From NCBI GenBank assembly GCA_034432635.1, contig DAOUBK010000018.1, positions 1 through 64,000 of the forward strand: 64,000 nt of DNA, written 5' to 3'. The DNA comes from Roseiflexus sp034432635 (GTDB lineage: Bacteria; Chloroflexota; Chloroflexia; Chloroflexales; Roseiflexaceae). A model generated the notes under the pieces. It saw only the letters and a program-made list of their open reading frames with translations, was not told the origin of the DNA and did no database searches. Positions 17,447 through 25,923 of the stretch are shown here, one piece after another (positions within the stretch are counted from its first letter, which is position 1; each line of letters begins with the position of its first letter). Position numbers and translations under genes: made by a program.

Positions 17447-18304
17447 ATGATAGCCACTGCCCCTTTTGGACGCACCGGTCACCACAGTACACGCGCCATC
17501 TTCGGCGCTGCAGCGCTCAGCCGCGTTACCCAGGAAGAAGCTGATCGCACGCTGGAACTGTTGTTGCAGTATGGCGTCAACCACATCGACACAGCAGCAA
17601 GCTACGGTGACAGCGAGTTGCGCATTGGTCCGTGGATGGCGGAACATCGATCGCAATTCTTCCTGGCAACCAAGACCGGTGAGCGAACCTATCAGCGAGC
17701 GCGTGATGAAATTCATCGTTCGCTCGAACGTCTGCGGGTGGATGTTATCGACCTGATCCAGCTCCACAATCTCGTCGATCCGCAGGAATGGGAACAGGCG
17801 CTTGGTCCTGGCGGCGCGCTCGAGGCGGCAGTCGAAGCGCGCGATCAGGGGTTGGTTCGTTTCATTGGCATCACCGGTCATGGGGTGACGGTTGCAGCGC
17901 AGCACCGACGCGCACTCGACCGTTTCCCGTTTGACTCGGTTCTGCTGCCGTACAGTTACATTCTGATGAAGAATCCGCAGTACGCTGCTGATTTCGAGGC
18001 GCTTGCCGCAGTCTGTCGTGAGCGTGGCGTTGCCATGCAGACGATCAAGGCGATCACACAGGCGCCGTGGGGTGAGCGTGAACGGCGCTATGCCACCTGG
18101 TATGCGCCGCTGGAGGATCAGGCGGACATCGACCTGGCAGTTCACTGGGTGCTGGGGCGTGCAGATGTCTTCCTCAACACGGTTGGCGACCTCGAATTGT
18201 TGCCGCGTGTGCTCGACGCTGCAAGCCGGTTCCAGGCGCGTCCGGATGAAGCGGACATGGAACGTGTGCTGGAAGAGCATCATATGATGCCGTTGTTTGT
18301 GTAG
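17447..18304 (+). CDS. Aldo/keto reductase
   Basis: A 285-residue NAD(P)H-dependent TIM-barrel reductase. Catalytic residues are visible in NHIDTAASYGDSE (Asp and Tyr), FLATKTGER (Lys) and LIQLHNL (His). The central HNLVDPQEWEQ region and the YSYILMKNPQY stretch match the subgroup found in Chloroflexi and archaea. The substrate is unknown. The ATG at 17447 has AGAGGAG seven bases upstream. A TTGACA at 17387 may serve as its -35, in a short region shared with the divergent membrane gene. Confidence 0.88.
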   Translation: MIATAPFGRTGHHSTRAIFGAAALSRVTQEEADRTLELLLQYGVNHIDTAASYGDSELRIGPWMAEHRSQFFLATKTGERTYQRARDEIHRSLERLRVDVIDLIQLHNLVDPQEWEQALGPGGALEAAVEARDQGLVRFIGITGHGVTVAAQHRRALDRFPFDSVLLPYSYILMKNPQYAADFEALAAVCRERGVAMQTIKAITQAPWGERERRYATWYAPLEDQADIDLAVHWVLGRADVFLNTVGDLELLPRVLDAASRFQARPDEADMERVLEEHHMMPLFV

Positions 18305-18371
18305 GTCTGCGCCTTTGCTCCCATCAGTGCCGCTGGTGTGGTGCACCACCGCGTGTTGTTAAATAAGGTTT

Positions 18372-18403
18372 ACAAACCGCCTGGGTAAGCCCTGGCGGTT
18401 TGT
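18372..18403. terminator. Strong hairpin after the aldo/keto reductase
   Basis: ACAAACCGCC (18372-18381) pairs perfectly with GGCGGTTTGT (18394-18403). The loop holds a further GGG/CCC pairing. It lies 68 bases after the reductase stop; no long T run follows. Confidence 0.55.
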
Positions 18404-18422
18404 TACAATTGTCTCAGCGGTG

Positions 18423-18797
18423 ATGACAACAGGCTGGTCGTGGTCCCTGACCATCGCCGTACTCCTTTGCGGGATGATCCTGTCGTTCACCTCTGCCTGG
18501 ACAGCGTTTGAGTAGGCTCCCTCAGCGGGTATGCTACCGCTCGCAACAGGACGCATGCCTGTCATCCTGGTCGAAGCTGCATTCCGGAGCGTTGCCCGCG
18601 GTGTAATCACGTTGATTGCGCCTGATTGGTTGCACACTGTCGGATACCGTGTGCTGCTGGAGCCTGGCGCTGCGCTGCTCGTGCCTTCGATACGCATCGA
18701 GCAGTTGTGCAGCGTTTCTTCGCCGGGAGCGTTGGTGGGTGAAATTGGCTTGATCGGGGTGCTGACGCCGGGGTTGCTGCTCCTGGTGAGGCTGTAG
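18423..18797 (+). pseudogene. Small membrane protein gene interrupted by an in-frame TAG
   Basis: Reading from an ATG at 18423 gives 30 residues with a membrane segment (LTIAVLLCGMILSF). A TAG follows at 18513-18515, and the same frame then stays open for 94 codons with hydrophobic, codon-like content (from MLPLATGR to GVLTPGLLLLVRL). The matched frame and composition suggest one gene broken by a nonsense change, perhaps from CAG. The alternative is that these are two unrelated open stretches. I do not recognise the product. DUF3592 follows on the same strand. Confidence 0.38.
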
Positions 18798-18829
18798 CAT
18801 ACGCGAGTAGGGTAGGGGCGTCGATACCG

Positions 18830-19312
18830 ATGGACAGGCAACCCCTCTTCGACATTTTGAACATTGCTGGAGTGATCCTGATGTTCGGCATTGGCGTCGG
18901 CGCCCTTTATTTCGGGCTGCGCGCTCTGTGGCGCGCACCTGCTTTCCTGTTTCGAACGATCGGTTGGCGTCTGGCGTCACACCGCTGGTCCGCTGTGGCC
19001 GGTACGATCATCGGCACCGAGATCCGTGTCACGCCGGACTCCAACCATCGATCATTCTACGAAGTGGTCGTGCGCTACGCCTGCATCGTTCAGGGTCAGC
19101 GGTATGAGGCATCTCAAGCCCATATGACGTCGGTCTCCAGTTCCCGGGATCCGGCGCAGGCGGTGATAGCGCGCTATCCGGTTGGTTCTTCCGTGCCAGT
19201 GTACTACGATCCGCAGGCGCCACAACGTGCGCTGATAGACCACAGCATTATCATCTGGTTGGTCTGCTGCTCGTCGGTCTGGTTATCCCGCTGCTGCTGG
19301 CGGAATGTCTAA
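18830..19312 (+). CDS. DUF3592-type membrane protein, probably frameshifted at its 3' end
   Basis: A 160-residue product with an N-terminal membrane segment (residues 9-30). A DUF3592 pattern follows: WSAVAGTIIGTEI, then YEVVVRYACIVQGQRYEA, then YPVGSSVPVYYDPQAP. The family normally ends with another membrane helix. In the annotated frame the sequence after DHSIIIW becomes VCCSSVWLSRCCW. One base over, it reads LVGLLLVGLVIPLLLAECLIP, a good membrane helix. A one-base deletion near 19255 therefore probably changed the C-terminus. The function of the family is unknown. Confidence 0.62.
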   Translation: MDRQPLFDILNIAGVILMFGIGVGALYFGLRALWRAPAFLFRTIGWRLASHRWSAVAGTIIGTEIRVTPDSNHRSFYEVVVRYACIVQGQRYEASQAHMTSVSSSRDPAQAVIARYPVGSSVPVYYDPQAPQRALIDHSIIIWLVCCSSVWLSRCCWRNV

Positions 19313-19401
19313 TTCCGATGGTCGCTGTCAAGCTTATTCTTTGGCGCAATGAAATGGCATGCAATACACATATGAGCGCCAAAACTCGTAAGTATTGCTC
19401 T

Positions 19402-20550
19402 TCACTCCTCGCTGCCAGAAGATGACACCTGTTCTGCTGACGATGCGCCAGAACCTTCGGTTCTCGATGGCGCTGCCGTGGCGTCAGAGCGACCGGCAGT
19501 TGCGTCGATTGGTGTGGTGGACGCCGCACCCGGTTCGTTCTGCGTGGTTGCCTGCACCGCCGCGTCGGTGCGTTCCCGGTTCGTCGACGAGGTCTCGCGC
19601 CGGCGGGAAGAGGTTTCCGGCGCGGGAGGCGACACGTCGGTTGCTTCGCAGGATTCTGGGGTTTCATCCACGGAATGTGGGATCGTCTCGCCCGCCGCAT
19701 CGGTTCCCGCCACAATGACGTTCAACTGCCGTTGCACCAGGTTGTGCAGTTCCGCCAGTTCGTCGGCTGCCGGAGCCGGATCGTCGCGTATCTGCTGGCG
19801 AATGGCGTCGAGCCGGAGGTTGAGGTATGCCAGGGTGTGCTGCATACCGTTGCGCAGATCGGTCAGCGCCTGTTCACGACGCTGAAGTTCGTCCAGGCGG
19901 TGCAGCAGCAGCGCTATCCGTGCGATCTTCTCCTGTGCGGCGTGCAGGTCGCGTTCCAGCGCAGCGCGCATCTGCCGGTCGTCAAAGAAGAGCCGGATGT
20001 ACGCGAAGATCACCGGCAGCCACACGATGAGCGCCGTCAGTCCGGCGACTGTTCCCCAGCGTTGCGTCACCAGCGCATTGTACAGCCCGATCGGTTGCGC
20101 CAGGGTCAACAGCATGACCGCGAACGGCAGGAGCCAGCGGAATGGGGGTGCTGCCGCTGCTGTCTGTCCCATCATCGCCAGGAGCAGCAGGGCGAACCAC
20201 GCGCTGATCGGCAGCAGGGCGATAACCAGGATGAACTCGATTCCCAGAACGATCAGGAGGTCGCGGTAGGTTGGGGGCCATTCGCTGGTTTTGCGACGTA
20301 CCGGCGACCACAACCAGCGATGCGCGGTCAGGAAAGCCAGTGCCAGGATCAGCGTCCAGAGACCGCGCACATTCCACAGCCCACCGCGCTGTGCTGCGTC
20401 GAATAAGCCCGCTCCCACGGCAACCGTCAGAAACGCATCCCAGAAGATCGCAAAGTGGCGTTGCCAGTCGGGAACGCCGGCATCCGCTGGAAGATTGCGC
20501 GCAGACCCAGGTGCAGCAGTCGGATGGCTGGTCATGCCGGGTTTGGACAT
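19402..20550 (-). CDS. Membrane protein with C-terminal coiled coil, sensor-like
   Basis: A 382-residue protein. About seven membrane helices span residues 30-190 (TLILALAFLTAHRWLW, IEFILVIALLPISAWFALLLL and others). A charged coiled coil follows (about 195-275, RQMRAALERDLHAAQEKIARI and QALTDLRNGMQHTLAYLNLRLDAIRQQI), then a disordered Thr/Ala/Pro/Glu-rich tail. The layout resembles the membrane and linker part of a histidine kinase, but no ATPase domain (N, G1 and G2 boxes) is present, so kinase activity is not supported. Two start codons five residues apart are possible; neither has a clear ribosome site. Confidence 0.6.
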   Translation of the reverse strand: MSKPGMTSHPTAAPGSARNLPADAGVPDWQRHFAIFWDAFLTVAVGAGLFDAAQRGGLWNVRGLWTLILALAFLTAHRWLWSPVRRKTSEWPPTYRDLLIVLGIEFILVIALLPISAWFALLLLAMMGQTAAAAPPFRWLLPFAVMLLTLAQPIGLYNALVTQRWGTVAGLTALIVWLPVIFAYIRLFFDDRQMRAALERDLHAAQEKIARIALLLHRLDELQRREQALTDLRNGMQHTLAYLNLRLDAIRQQIRDDPAPAADELAELHNLVQRQLNVIVAGTDAAGETIPHSVDETPESCEATDVSPPAPETSSRRRETSSTNRERTDAAVQATTQNEPGAASTTPIDATAGRSDATAAPSRTEGSGASSAEQVSSSGSEE

Positions 20551-20666
20551 AGACGATCGGGTGTGACCGTGTCGGGTATTGAGTGATCAATGAAAGGCGC
20601 TGATCGGTACATTCCAGGTTATGGTATCACGAAAGCCGGTTCCGCGCTGTCGGGTTGGCAGGCGCA

Positions 20667-20686
20667 GAGCCTGTCCCGACAGGCTC
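20667..20686. repeat. Perfect inverted repeat in intergenic DNA
   Basis: GAGCCTGTC pairs with GACAGGCTC around two bases, and flanking GCGC/GCGC extends the stem after one mismatch. It lies between the amidase end and the sensor-like gene start. It may be a bidirectional terminator or a REP-like element. Confidence 0.5.
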
Positions 20687-20768
20687 CGCGCCGATTCCTT
20701 GCGCTTCTATCTTCCGTTGCGAGCATCAGGACACCTGTCGGTTTCCTGCGTCTGTCGTTTTGGGAAAC

Positions 20769-22187
20769 TCACACGATCAGCGGTCGTCGACGCCAGTATC
20801 CGGTCGCCCGCTCGAACGCATGCGCCAGTTGCAACACGCTGAAATCGTTGTGGTGGCGCCCAACCAGTTGCAGACCGACCGGCAATCCGTCGCGCGTGAA
20901 TCCTGCGGGAACGGAAATTGCCGGGAAGCCGGTTATTGAGATGTAGTAACACGAACCCATCCAGTCGATGTACGTTTCCATCGGAACGCCGTTGATCTCG
21001 GTCACATACGGTTGTTCGATGGGAAAGGGCGGAACCTGAACCACCGGCAGCGCCAGGAATTCATACGTTTGCATAAATCTACGCATCCGATGGTACAGCG
21101 CTGTGCGCAGCCGTTCAGCGCGCCCGATCTGTGGTCCTGTCAGCGCGCGTCCCCGTTCGATCTCCCAGAGAATTGTCTCTTTAAGACGATCACGCTGTGT
21201 ATCGGCAAGCTCACCCAGTTTTTGTTCGTATCCCCAGGCGCGCCACACCTTGAACGCTTCGTCCGCGCCGGTGAAATCCGGTTCAGCCTCTTCGACGATA
21301 CAGCCGATCGCTTCCAGCACCGGGCGCGCCTGTTCGAGCACACCGGTAACCTCTGGATCGACTGCCAATCCGCCGGGGGCACGGCTCCACGCTACCCGCA
21401 CACCACGGAAATCACGGTCGAGCGGCTGACGGAAGTGTGCACCCGGTTTCTGGAGGGCGATAGGCGAGCATGGATGCGGTCCTGCCATGGCGCTGAGTAG
21501 CAGCGCGGCATCTGCCACCGTGCGCGCCATCGGTCCCAACACGCTGAGCGTTTGCCAGGCAGCACGGTCGGAGCAGAACGGCACACGTCCTGGTGATGGA
21601 CGAAAGCCGACCACATTGCAGAAGCTGGCGGGATTGCGCAGCGATCCGCCGGTATCGCTCCCGTCGGCGATTGGGAGTATACCGCACGCCAGAGCGACAG
21701 CTGCGCCGCCGCTGCTGCCGCCGCAGGTCTTTGTGCGATCATACGGGTTGCGGGTCGCACCAAAGACCGGATTGAAGGTCTGCGAGCCGGCGCCAAACTC
21801 AGGGGTGTTGGTCTTGCCGATCAAGATCGCCCCGGCATTGCGGATGCGGGTAACGATCAGGTCATCAACGTCGGGAATGAAATCGGCGTAGATGGGAGAG
21901 CCGAACGTTGTGCGTATACCCTTCGTCTGTACCAGGTCTTTGTGCGCCACCGGCAATCCGTGCAACGGTCCGATGGCGGCGCCGCGACGCAGCGCGGCAT
22001 CGGCTGCGCGCGCCTGCGCCAGCGCCTGTTCGGGCGCCAGGGTGACAATCGCGTTGACCTGTGAGTTGACCCGTTCGATCTGGCGCAGATGCGCTTCCAT
22101 CACTTCGACACACGATACACTGCGAGCACGAATGCGCTGTGTGAGTTCAATGGCTGTGAGGAAACAGAGTTCGGTGGTACTGTCCAT
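20769..22187 (-). CDS. Amidase (amidase signature family)
   Basis: A 472-residue enzyme of the GatA/AmiE-type amidase signature family, which hydrolyses amides through a Ser-Ser-Lys triad. Lys lies in LPVAHKDL (about residue 80), the first Ser in KTCGGSSGGAAVALA (about residue 155), and the nucleophile Ser in ADGSDTGGSLRNPA (about residue 178). The length and conserved C-terminal GLPVGLQLVGR are normal. No gatB or gatC is near, so this is more likely a free-standing amidase than the tRNA amidotransferase subunit. The ATG at 22187 has AAGGA upstream. trpC ends 50 bases upstream on the same strand; an amidase near trp genes recalls indole-3-acetamide hydrolases, but that is speculation. Confidence 0.87.
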   Translation of the reverse strand: MDSTTELCFLTAIELTQRIRARSVSCVEVMEAHLRQIERVNSQVNAIVTLAPEQALAQARAADAALRRGAAIGPLHGLPVAHKDLVQTKGIRTTFGSPIYADFIPDVDDLIVTRIRNAGAILIGKTNTPEFGAGSQTFNPVFGATRNPYDRTKTCGGSSGGAAVALACGILPIADGSDTGGSLRNPASFCNVVGFRPSPGRVPFCSDRAAWQTLSVLGPMARTVADAALLLSAMAGPHPCSPIALQKPGAHFRQPLDRDFRGVRVAWSRAPGGLAVDPEVTGVLEQARPVLEAIGCIVEEAEPDFTGADEAFKVWRAWGYEQKLGELADTQRDRLKETILWEIERGRALTGPQIGRAERLRTALYHRMRRFMQTYEFLALPVVQVPPFPIEQPYVTEINGVPMETYIDWMGSCYYISITGFPAISVPAGFTRDGLPVGLQLVGRHHNDFSVLQLAHAFERATGYWRRRPLIV

Positions 22188-22237
22188 GCCTGTCCTTTGC
22201 CGGTGTTCTCGCCGGCTTTTTTTGCAAACCGGGCAGT

Positions 22238-23047
22238 TCATGCTCCCGCTCGAAGTTCACGGACTTTGCCGGCAATGTCAGGAGCGGTCACCAGCGCTTC
22301 GCCAACCAGAATTGCATCGGCGCCCCAGGAGCGCACCAGTGCAACGTGTTCGGCGGTAAAGATGCCGCTTTCGCTGACCAGCAGCGGACGATGCGATGAT
22401 GGTAGCAACGCAGCCAGACGGCGGGTCGTCTCCAGGGTGGTTGTGAAACTATGGAGGTCGCGGTTGTTGACGCCGATGATGGATGCACCGGCATCCAGAG
22501 CATGGCGGAGTTCGTCTTCGTTATGCACCTCGACCAGCGCCTGCATGCCGAAGGATTCGGTCAACGCCAGCAGTTCCGCCAGGGTTTCGTCGTCGAGCGC
22601 GGCGACAATCAGGAGCAGTGCATCGGCGCCGTATGCACGCGCTTCTGCAACCTGATAGGGATCGATGATGAAATCTTTGCGGAGGAGCGGCACGGGCGGC
22701 GCTTTGCCCCGATCAACCATGGCACGGATCCCTTCCAGGTGCTTCAGGCTTCCCTGGAAGAAGCGCATATCGGTCAGTACTGAAATGGCAGCGGCGCCAC
22801 TGCTGGCATAGGTATGTGCCAGTGCCAGTGGGTCGAAATGCTCGATCAGAACGCCTTTCGATGGCGATGCTTTTTTGACCTCGGCAATCAGTGCGATGGG
22901 GCGGTGTGCGCGCAGCGCAGCAGCGAAATCGCGTGGCGGCGGTGCAGCTTCTGCCCGCGCGCGGATCTGTGCGTCGGGTATCTTGATGCGCTGTCGCTCG
23001 ACTTCGGCGCGCTTGTGGGTCAGAATGCGGTTGAGTATTGTGTCCAT
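22238..23047 (-). CDS. trpC: Indole-3-glycerol phosphate synthase
   Basis: A 269-residue TIM-barrel enzyme of tryptophan synthesis that closes the indole ring from CdRP. Active-site motifs are AEVKKASPSKG (about residue 52), LLRKDFIID (about 110), EVHNEDEL, GVNNRDLHSF (about 180) and LVSESGI (about 210). The ATG at 23047 gives the usual MDTILNRIL start; longer in-frame reading enters a short repeat. It is 16 kb away from trpE, trpG and trpD, and is followed by the amidase. Confidence 0.95.
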   Translation of the reverse strand: MDTILNRILTHKRAEVERQRIKIPDAQIRARAEAAPPPRDFAAALRAHRPIALIAEVKKASPSKGVLIEHFDPLALAHTYASSGAAAISVLTDMRFFQGSLKHLEGIRAMVDRGKAPPVPLLRKDFIIDPYQVAEARAYGADALLLIVAALDDETLAELLALTESFGMQALVEVHNEDELRHALDAGASIIGVNNRDLHSFTTTLETTRRLAALLPSSHRPLLVSESGIFTAEHVALVRSWGADAILVGEALVTAPDIAGKVRELRAGA

Positions 23048-23049
23048 GT

Positions 23050-23090
23050 GAGAACCGGGAACTGAGAACCAGGAACTAAGAACTGAGAGC
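23050..23090. repeat. Short degenerate array of gaactgagaacc-type units
   Basis: GAGAACC, GGAACT, GAGAACC, GGAACT, AAGAACT and GAGAG follow each other just upstream of trpC. The style is like the GTTGAAC arrays but the unit differs. Confidence 0.6.
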
Positions 23091-23145
23091 AAGGCAGACG
23101 CGATTCGTGTGCCACTTCCATCACTTCAGCCGGAAGTGTACCGAA

Positions 23146-24579
23146 CTAACCTTCACGCTTGATCGCAGCGGCGAGACGGAGTTCTTCGACTGCCGCCAGG
23201 ATTTGCGGATCGTTCTCACTGTCATAGCGCCACCATTCCGCCTCCACCAAGCGGTCGGGCTGCACCCCATTTCCTTCGAGTAACGTCCCGTCGGGCAGGC
23301 GAAAGACCAGTTCCGCCACCCAGAAACGCGAGCCATCGTCGAGATCATACCCGATCAGGTTTTCGGTGTTGCCGGCGCTGGGCGTACCGACAATCTGCGC
23401 CCGTCCACGGAATTGTAAGCCGGCAGCGAACATCTCGGCGGCGCTGGCGGTCTCGTCACTGGTCAGTACAACGATCGGCGTCTGCTCGATCAGGGGCAGG
23501 GTGCGACCGGATGGCACGTCGATGCTGAAGGAACGATCGCGCCCGCTGCTGTTGCCGATCGTGCCACCGTCGAGAAACAGCCCCAGAGTGCGGCGGAGCA
23601 TATCCAGACGTCCACCGCCATTGGTACGTACATCCAGGATCAACCCGTCGATCGGACCCGACTGCACCAGTGACATAATCGCGTCGGTCACGCGCTCATC
23701 GAGGGCTGCAACGTTGAACGTATCGATCAGAACCACACCGACGTCGGTTCCCGGCAGACGATGCGCCTCGACGATTGGGAATGCATCGGGCGGAATGACC
23801 TGGCGAATGACGGTCACCTCACGCACTGCGCCGGTGCTGTCGATCACGCTGAGACGTACAGGCGTTCCCGGTTGCCCGCGCACCACCGTGATGGGATCGC
23901 CGGGACCGAAGGTCGTGGTGTCGCTGACCGGTATGCCGTTGACGGCGATGATCAGTTCGCGTGGTTGCAATCCAGCCTGCTCCGCCGGTCCGTTGGGAGC
24001 GAGGCGGGTGATCAGAATACCCTCCGGTAATTCGCGGATCATGGCGCCGATGCCGGCATAAGCCAGTCCGCCGTCGAAACGGGCGGCCTCTTCGGCGACT
24101 TCCTGCGGCGTGTCGAAACGGGTGTGATCATCGCCGAGGCGTCCCACCATTTCTTCGATCAGCGAATAGAATTCCTCTTCCGAGGCAGCACCGGCGATCT
24201 TTGGCTCGAACTCTTCGCGCACTGCGTCCCAGTCGATGCCGCCATAATCCTCGTACACATACCGGTCGCGCACCAGCGTCCAGACATCGTCGAAGATCTG
24301 CTGACGCATACCGGTCGTAAGCGGTGCGAGCGTCGGGGTAGGCAGGAGCGGGTAAGGAGTTACGGTTGGCGTTGGAACCGGTGTGGGAGTATGAGTTGGC
24401 GTCGGTGTCGCGGTTGGTAGCGGCGTTACCGTAGCAGTAGCGGTTGGCAGCGCTGTCGGCGTCGAAAGCAGCGTGACGGTTGCAGTCGTACCTAGTTGCA
24501 ACGCTACAGGGAAGGCACCGCACCCCGCCAGCACACCGGTGACTAGCGCAGTCAGGATCAGGCGAAAGCAAGTCTTCAT
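23146..24579 (-). CDS. S41-family (C-terminal processing) peptidase lipoprotein with non-canonical Lys position
   Basis: A 477-residue lipoprotein (signal ending LVTGVLAGC). A Thr/Pro repeat linker (about 45-90) precedes an N-terminal helical region, a PDZ domain (about 190-275, AYAGIGAMIRELPEGILITRL and GLQPRELIIAVNGIPV) and the S41 protease core. The nucleophile Ser is in DETASAAEMFAAGL, aligned with Ser430 of E. coli Tsp. At the position of the catalytic Lys (GEPTFGKGTVQ in Tsp) this protein reads GTPSAGNTENL, with Asn. It may use another base or be inactive. The ATG at 24579 starts the lipoprotein signal; a GTG five codons upstream is possible. Confidence 0.87.
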   Translation of the reverse strand: MKTCFRLILTALVTGVLAGCGAFPVALQLGTTATVTLLSTPTALPTATATVTPLPTATPTPTHTPTPVPTPTVTPYPLLPTPTLAPLTTGMRQQIFDDVWTLVRDRYVYEDYGGIDWDAVREEFEPKIAGAASEEEFYSLIEEMVGRLGDDHTRFDTPQEVAEEAARFDGGLAYAGIGAMIRELPEGILITRLAPNGPAEQAGLQPRELIIAVNGIPVSDTTTFGPGDPITVVRGQPGTPVRLSVIDSTGAVREVTVIRQVIPPDAFPIVEAHRLPGTDVGVVLIDTFNVAALDERVTDAIMSLVQSGPIDGLILDVRTNGGGRLDMLRRTLGLFLDGGTIGNSSGRDRSFSIDVPSGRTLPLIEQTPIVVLTSDETASAAEMFAAGLQFRGRAQIVGTPSAGNTENLIGYDLDDGSRFWVAELVFRLPDGTLLEGNGVQPDRLVEAEWWRYDSENDPQILAAVEELRLAAAIKREG

Positions 24580-24624
24580 ACTGTCATTGTACACGAGAAA
24601 CGGGATGCATGGCGAGGTGTCATA

Positions 24625-25818
24625 TCAGGTGATAGTGCGTGCAAGCCAGAGAATGCCCACACCGCTGAGCGCCACAGTCATAAGCGCAGTTTGCAGCGAC
24701 ACCAGCTCGGCTATCCATCCTACGAGTGGGGCACACACAACAAAGGAAAGATAAGTGACCGTCATGATCGCACCGGTTACTACCCCGCTGCTGGCAGGAG
24801 TGTGCCGCGCCGCTTCGCTGAGCGCCGTCGGTACAACTCCCGCGACTCCGAGTCCGGTGAGGGCGAAGGCTGCCACGGCTGCCGGGATGGAGTCGGGAAT
24901 CATCAGGAGCAACCCTGCAGCAACTACCAGCGCACCTGATGTTAATAACGAAACGCGCGCGCCAAACCGCACCACGAACGGTGCATTCGCCAGCCTCCCG
25001 GCAAACATCATTCCATTGAAGAGCGCATATGCCGCACCGCCGACGAATGCTGCTGCACCCAGGTCACGCAGGTGAATCACCGACCAGGTATTCGCCACGC
25101 TTTCGCCGACGACGCCAAACATACTGATGACCGCCAGCACGAGGAGTGTGTGTTGCCCGATCAACAGGCGTAGCGCCGATCCAGGTCCGTTGTGGGTGGT
25201 TTGGGCAGGTACAGGAGGTGGATAGCGCACCGGCAGGGTTGACAGGATGACGAGCACACATAACGCTGTCATACACCAGAGAATATGCACATATGTTCAT
25301 CCTGTCTGTAACAACCAGCCCGCGATGAACGCACCGAGCACAGCACCTCCGCTGAATCCGGCATGCATCAGGTTCATCACCGCACGTCCGGTCTGTTGTT
25401 CCCAGTCGAGAGTGGCACTATTCATTGCCATTTCGATTGCCCCAAATCCCAGCCCGCTCAACGCCAGCGCGAGTGTAAAACTCTGAAGATTGCTTGCTGT
25501 AGCGAGCCATACCAGCGAAAGACCAAGCGTGGTAAGACCGGTGATCGCAAGGCGTTTTTTACCGAATACGACTGTCAGCGGACCGCCGAGTATCAGCAAT
25601 CCCATCGCAATGAGCGGTGGAAGGAGTTGTACCGAGCCAAATACGCCCTCACTTATGCGCAATGTACGAATAATGTCTGCCCAGAGAACACCCTGCCCGC
25701 CAATCGTCACTCCAAAGAGGACGAAGTATCCCATGAGCAGCGCCAGCACACTGCCTGGATTCCATGGGGTTGATGCAGAGGAGGTGACCGCAGCGAGGAT
25801 TTTCTGATTCACAACCAC
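24625..25818 (-). pseudogene. MFS transporter gene with an in-frame TGA
   Basis: The N-terminal 173 codons (25818-25297) encode about five to six membrane helices with features of the major facilitator superfamily, such as GYFVLFGVTIGGQGVLWADI and GFGAIEMAMNSATLDWEQQTGRAVMNLMHA. A TGA at 25299-25297 interrupts the frame after AGWLLQTG. Without any shift, the same frame then encodes the remaining half (MHILWCMTALCVLVI to ALSGVGILWLARTIT) with about six more helices. The total of 398 codons is a normal MFS length. This is best read as a recent nonsense mutation (CGA or TGG to TGA). UGA readthrough or a sequencing error are alternatives. The substrate is unknown; FucP/bypass-like sugar transporters are the closest in style. 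Confidence 0.75.
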
Positions 25819-25858
25819 TCCCGATCGTCACGATTGCAGGGTGGTTGATTGTACCACG

Positions 25859-25897
25859 TCGGGCATGGCATGCCTGGCTGCGACATGCCACGCCCGA
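25859..25897. repeat. Strong inverted repeat between the two disrupted genes
   Basis: A 14-base arm at 25859-25872 pairs with 25884-25897 with one mismatch, around an 11-base loop. It lies just downstream of the 25924 gene stop and upstream of the MFS gene. It may be a terminator without a T run. Confidence 0.6.
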
Positions 25898-25923
25898 TAC
25901 CCCACCTTCTGATCGGTGGCAGG

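Noticed and set aside
18359..18841. A 160-codon minus-strand open frame
   Set aside because: It is low in hydrophobic order and rich in Arg/Pro/Ser with no family. The plus-strand frames here look more gene-like.
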